8,495 bases of DNA from JAAYUH01 sp964640995 (GTDB lineage Bacteria > Caldisericota > Caldisericia > B22-G15). A program made the position numbers and the translations under genes. Every line of letters starts with the position of its first letter. The first letter of the stretch is position 1. The stretch is from the NCBI GenBank assembly GCA_964640995.1, contig CAZXJJ010000009.1:1-8495 (forward strand). The letters run 5' to 3'. Below, in pieces: positions 6,660 through 8,495 of the stretch. The notes beneath the pieces were generated by a model. It was not told the DNA's origin and searched no databases. It saw nothing but the letters and a program-made list of their open reading frames with translations.

Positions 6660-7193
6660 TTACCTCCCTTTTATTTCTTTAAAAGAAATTGCTTCTGGAT
6701 TTTTTTCTTTCTCAAGAATAAGAGACAATATAACTACTGTTATATCTCTAATTAGTTGTTTTAAATATATTAGATCGGGATTTTCATCGGGAATTCCAAA
6801 TTTTTCGTATCCTCTCCACCCTTTCCATAAATCTAAAACGATAAACCTCTCCAGAAGAGGCGGGAAAACCCTCCCCTCTTGTTGAGTGAGTTTATTGTAT
6901 ATTTCTGGTGGAATAACTTCTCTAAATGATTTAAATTCTTTATTATATAATTTAATATCCTTTGGGTTTTCTTTATCAGGTGCCTTACTTATTTCATAAT
7001 CTCCCTCTGACAGTAAATCACACATACAATCTCCACATAAAGGAGCTCCTTCCTCGTTTTCTATAATTTTCCTCGCCCATTCAACTGCTTCTATGTAACT
7101 ATCAGCAAGAACATAGAAAACTGAAGTCTCCCAGTTACAACACCCACACTTTCCGTAGTCTAATTTGTCTGCCTCTATTGCCCATAGTTTCAT
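6660..7193 (-). CDS. Cysteine-cluster protein of unknown function, possible zinc binding
   Basis: Not recognised by name. The N-terminal half carries two paired cysteine groups: CGCC (C16, C18, C19) and CGDCMC (C53, C56, C58). They flank a segment that looks like a beta strand plus helix (TSVFYVLADSYIEAVEWARKII). This spacing suggests one zinc or Fe-S site holding the small domain together. The C-terminal half has no cysteine, and contains an aromatic stretch (LDLWKGWRGYEKFGIP) and a hydrophobic helix LIYLKQLIRDITVVILSLIL (about 143-162) that could bind a partner or a membrane. The start is ATG 7193 with AAAGGGGG 6 nt upstream. That site overlaps a palindrome that could hide it. It lies between two small operon genes with which it is presumably co-expressed. 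Confidence 0.78.
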   Translation of the reverse strand: MKLWAIEADKLDYGKCGCCNWETSVFYVLADSYIEAVEWARKIIENEEGAPLCGDCMCDLLSEGDYEISKAPDKENPKDIKLYNKEFKSFREVIPPEIYNKLTQQEGRVFPPLLERFIVLDLWKGWRGYEKFGIPDENPDLIYLKQLIRDITVVILSLILEKEKNPEAISFKEIKGR

Positions 7194-7198
7194 TGTTA

Positions 7199-7228
7199 CC
7201 CCCTTTAAAAGGGGAGCCTCAGCTCCCC
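7199..7228 (-). promoter_or_regulatory. Intercistronic hairpin and overlapping palindrome at a ribosome binding site
   Basis: GGGGAGC (7211-7217) and GCTCCCC (7222-7228) make a 7-bp GC-rich stem with a 4-nt loop. Read on the - strand it is followed by UUUU, like a weak terminator after the gene ending at 7238. The arm at 7211-7214 can instead pair with the GGGG of the next gene's Shine-Dalgarno (complement of 7200-7203; palindrome 7200-7214). The two pairings are mutually exclusive. Confidence 0.5.
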
Positions 7229-7237
7229 CATTGTTAT

Positions 7238-7576
7238 TTAATACTTTACTGTTTCATATTCATCTTCATATATGTAATCCAGTACAGATTCAGCTTCTTT
7301 GGGAATGATTCCTTCTTTAATGTGATCAACTGGAGTTTTAATCTTTTTGCTTATTATATATTCAGCAGTTTCCTCTATCTCAGTAAGAAATACATCAAAT
7401 TCTGCATAAACCACTCGCTCTACCCCAAAATTAATAAAATCCTGAAGCGGGTCATCCTTTATTTCTTTTAACCCCTTTTCATCAGTAATTAAATGCAGGT
7501 TCTTAAATCCATAACCTCCCATCCATGTCCTTGCTACTATGTAGCCATATAAATCATATTTTTTATATTTCTTCAT
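7238..7576 (-). CDS. Small acidic protein of unknown function
   Basis: Not recognised. The 112 residues have a basic start (MKKYKKYDLYGYIVARTW) and a Gly-rich turn (MGGYGF). Alternating strands and helices follow (LHLITDEKGLKEI, RVVYAEFDVFLTEIEETAEYII), ending in a very acidic tail (YIYEDEYETVKY). There are no cysteines, signal peptide or membrane span, so it is probably a cytoplasmic alpha/beta protein. ATG 7576 follows GGAGG at a short spacing, and the upstream gene stops 16 nt before, so it belongs to the same transcript. A hairpin at 7211-7228 follows the stop and may lower expression of the next gene. Confidence 0.75.
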   Translation of the reverse strand: MKKYKKYDLYGYIVARTWMGGYGFKNLHLITDEKGLKEIKDDPLQDFINFGVERVVYAEFDVFLTEIEETAEYIISKKIKTPVDHIKEGIIPKEAESVLDYIYEDEYETVKY

Positions 7577-7592
7577 AGCTACCTCCGATTAA

Positions 7593-8075
7593 TTAAAAAT
7601 GGTAATCAAATGTTTGAATTACATAAAGTTTGTTAATTTTTTCTTCTACAAGTATATTAAGTAATTCTACTTCATTAAAAATTCCATAACTCTGTAACCC
7701 AAAGAAAAATCCCTTCTTGTTGTATGCTTCCCACGCAATTAACCATAAATTATTACTCTCTAATGCCTCTTTTACTTTTTCTATTCTTTTCTCTTTCTTC
7801 TTTTCTAAACTTTCAATCAGTGCTTTAATTTGAGATTCGCTTATCTCAGCTACCAAAACTTCACCATGATCACTCGTGTTAACTTTTCTTAAATCTACAC
7901 TGGATAACCCATAACAATTTTTCAACCACTCAATACTACCCTGAAACTCTTCTTCAGTTTCCAATACAACATAATCAGCACCTATCTCCTCCACTATATC
8001 ATCTTCATAAAAATTATCATAAGATTCATTTATTTCTTCTTCATTTTTGGCTAAAATAAATACCCTACTATGCAT
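7593..8075 (-). CDS. Acidic alpha/beta protein of unknown function with coiled-coil segment
   Basis: Not recognised. The 160 residues start with a strand (RVFILAKNEEEINESY), then a strongly acidic stretch (YEDDIVEEIGADYVVLETEEEF). A charged helix SQIKALIESLEKKKEKRIEKVKEAL (about 81-105) is a probable short coiled coil. After it comes an aromatic segment (NLWLIAWEAYNKKGFFFGLQSYGIF) and a helix-strand end (LLNILVEEKINKLYVIQTF). It has one cysteine and no export signal. ATG 8075 has a strong AAAGGAGG site upstream. The first strand followed by an acidic helix echoes the pattern VLADSYIEAVEWA in the cysteine-cluster protein at 6660-7193, but homology between them is only a suspicion. Confidence 0.78.
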   Translation of the reverse strand: MHSRVFILAKNEEEINESYDNFYEDDIVEEIGADYVVLETEEEFQGSIEWLKNCYGLSSVDLRKVNTSDHGEVLVAEISESQIKALIESLEKKKEKRIEKVKEALESNNLWLIAWEAYNKKGFFFGLQSYGIFNEVELLNILVEEKINKLYVIQTFDYHF

Positions 8076-8092
8076 ACTTCCTCCTTTTTTTA

Positions 8093-8129
8093 AAAGGGAT
8101 TCCCCTATAAAGAAAGGGGAAATCCCTTT
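8093..8129 (-). other. Strong intercistronic stem-loop
   Basis: AAAGGGATTCCCC (8093-8105) pairs with GGGGAAATCCCTTT (8116-8129), with one bulged base and a loop of about 10 nt. Read on the - strand it is followed by UUUU and then A-rich sequence into the next Shine-Dalgarno. It may be a weak terminator, a processing or stability element, or a translation control element. The U-tract is too short for a confident terminator call. Confidence 0.6.
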
Positions 8130-8138
8130 AATGAATTT

Positions 8139-8477
8139 TTATATCTTAGGCTGATAAAGTTTGCAGTAGTTTACTGCTATACCGACTGACTGAAATTCAG
8201 GTTCATACTCGAAAGCATTTTTAATAAAATCTTCATCTATGTTTGATACTTGATCCCACAAAGAACATAAATTTGAGTTTTTACATGAAATACACATATG
8301 TTCAAGAGCTTTGTTGATATTTTTAGCCGACTTAAATATCTGGCATTTTCTCACTGAAATTTCTGCTTTTATTTCAAATTGAGGTTCATTCTCTATTTCT
8401 TTTATAACTGCTGCCATTAGTTTCACTAATTTATAACAACGGTCTCTTCTTGAACAATAATTACATAAGTTGACCAT
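8139..8477 (-). CDS. Duplicated Cys-module protein (two CxxCx5C units), possible zinc or Fe-S binding; first visible operon gene
   Basis: Family not recognised. The 112 residues contain two similar modules. Module one is CNYCSRRDRC near the N-terminus (C5, C8, C14) with a later KCQIF cysteine. Module two is CISCKNSNLC, with a later YCKLY cysteine near the end. Each thus has C-x2-C-x5-C plus one distant Cys, separated by helical sequence (LVKLMAAVIKEIENEP; VSNIDEDFIKNAFEYEP), consistent with two metal sites made by internal duplication. There is no signal peptide. ATG 8477 is preceded by AAAGGAGG at good spacing. The gene ends 63 nt before the next operon gene, the gap being filled by a stem-loop. 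Nothing upstream is visible, so it may not be the first gene of the operon. Possible roles are nucleic-acid or protein binding (inference). Confidence 0.78.
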   Translation of the reverse strand: MVNLCNYCSRRDRCYKLVKLMAAVIKEIENEPQFEIKAEISVRKCQIFKSAKNINKALEHMCISCKNSNLCSLWDQVSNIDEDFIKNAFEYEPEFQSVGIAVNYCKLYQPKI

Positions 8478-8495
8478 TCGTTTCCTCCTTTCATA

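Noticed and set aside
7178..7471. 97-codon + strand frame opposite the operon
   Set aside because: Its Phe/Ile/Tyr-rich product is the antisense of acidic, well-supported genes, and it has no initiation signal.
1..8495. CRISPR array, tRNA or rRNA genes
   Set aside because: No regularly spaced repeats and no tRNA- or rRNA-like segments were seen on either strand.

Overview
The window is AT-rich bacterial DNA. It shows strong AGGAGG-type ribosome binding sites, several TTG starts, and Lys/Ile/Asn/Glu-rich proteins. The protein style (short secreted proteins, acidic small proteins, many charged residues) resembles AT-rich thermophilic or anaerobic bacteria such as Thermodesulfobacteria-like lineages. 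That is an impression only: no rRNA or other taxonomic marker is present.

Positions 1-1005 (+ strand) hold two overlapping genes. The first is the 3' part of an unrecognised, probably exported protein cut by the window edge. The second is a secreted thermonuclease (staphylococcal-nuclease fold) with all its catalytic residues.

Positions 1050-5013 (+) form a restriction island of visibly lower GC. A 1077-residue single-chain type IIG restriction-modification enzyme carries an N-terminal PD-(D/E)XK nuclease, a YTP segment, N6-adenine methylase motifs I and IV, and a C-terminal target-recognition region. It is followed by a 223-residue protein with its own D...ExK nuclease signature. Directly after that second gene lies the degraded end of an IS481-like insertion sequence (about 5014-5201, transposase on the - strand).

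Positions 5205-5512 contain no gene I can support, only a 9-bp inverted repeat and AT-rich DNA. Positions 5513-6265 (+) form one long frame of 250 sense codons split by a single in-frame TGA at 5813. The first half is a small exported protein and the second half is a helical segment without its own ribosome binding site. This looks like a nonsense-broken or deletion-fused gene; readthrough is less likely.

A bidirectional hairpin terminator (6384-6404) separates this from a convergent - strand operon (8477 down to 6427). The operon has five tightly spaced genes for small, mostly acidic proteins that I cannot name. Each gene has a good Shine-Dalgarno sequence. Two encode paired cysteine clusters that suggest zinc or Fe-S binding, and one of these is an internally duplicated Cys module. 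Two of the intercistronic gaps hold strong hairpins next to ribosome binding sites. This operon is the least explained part of the window and looks like accessory DNA of mobile-element or phage type. No integrase, replication or structural gene is visible to prove that.
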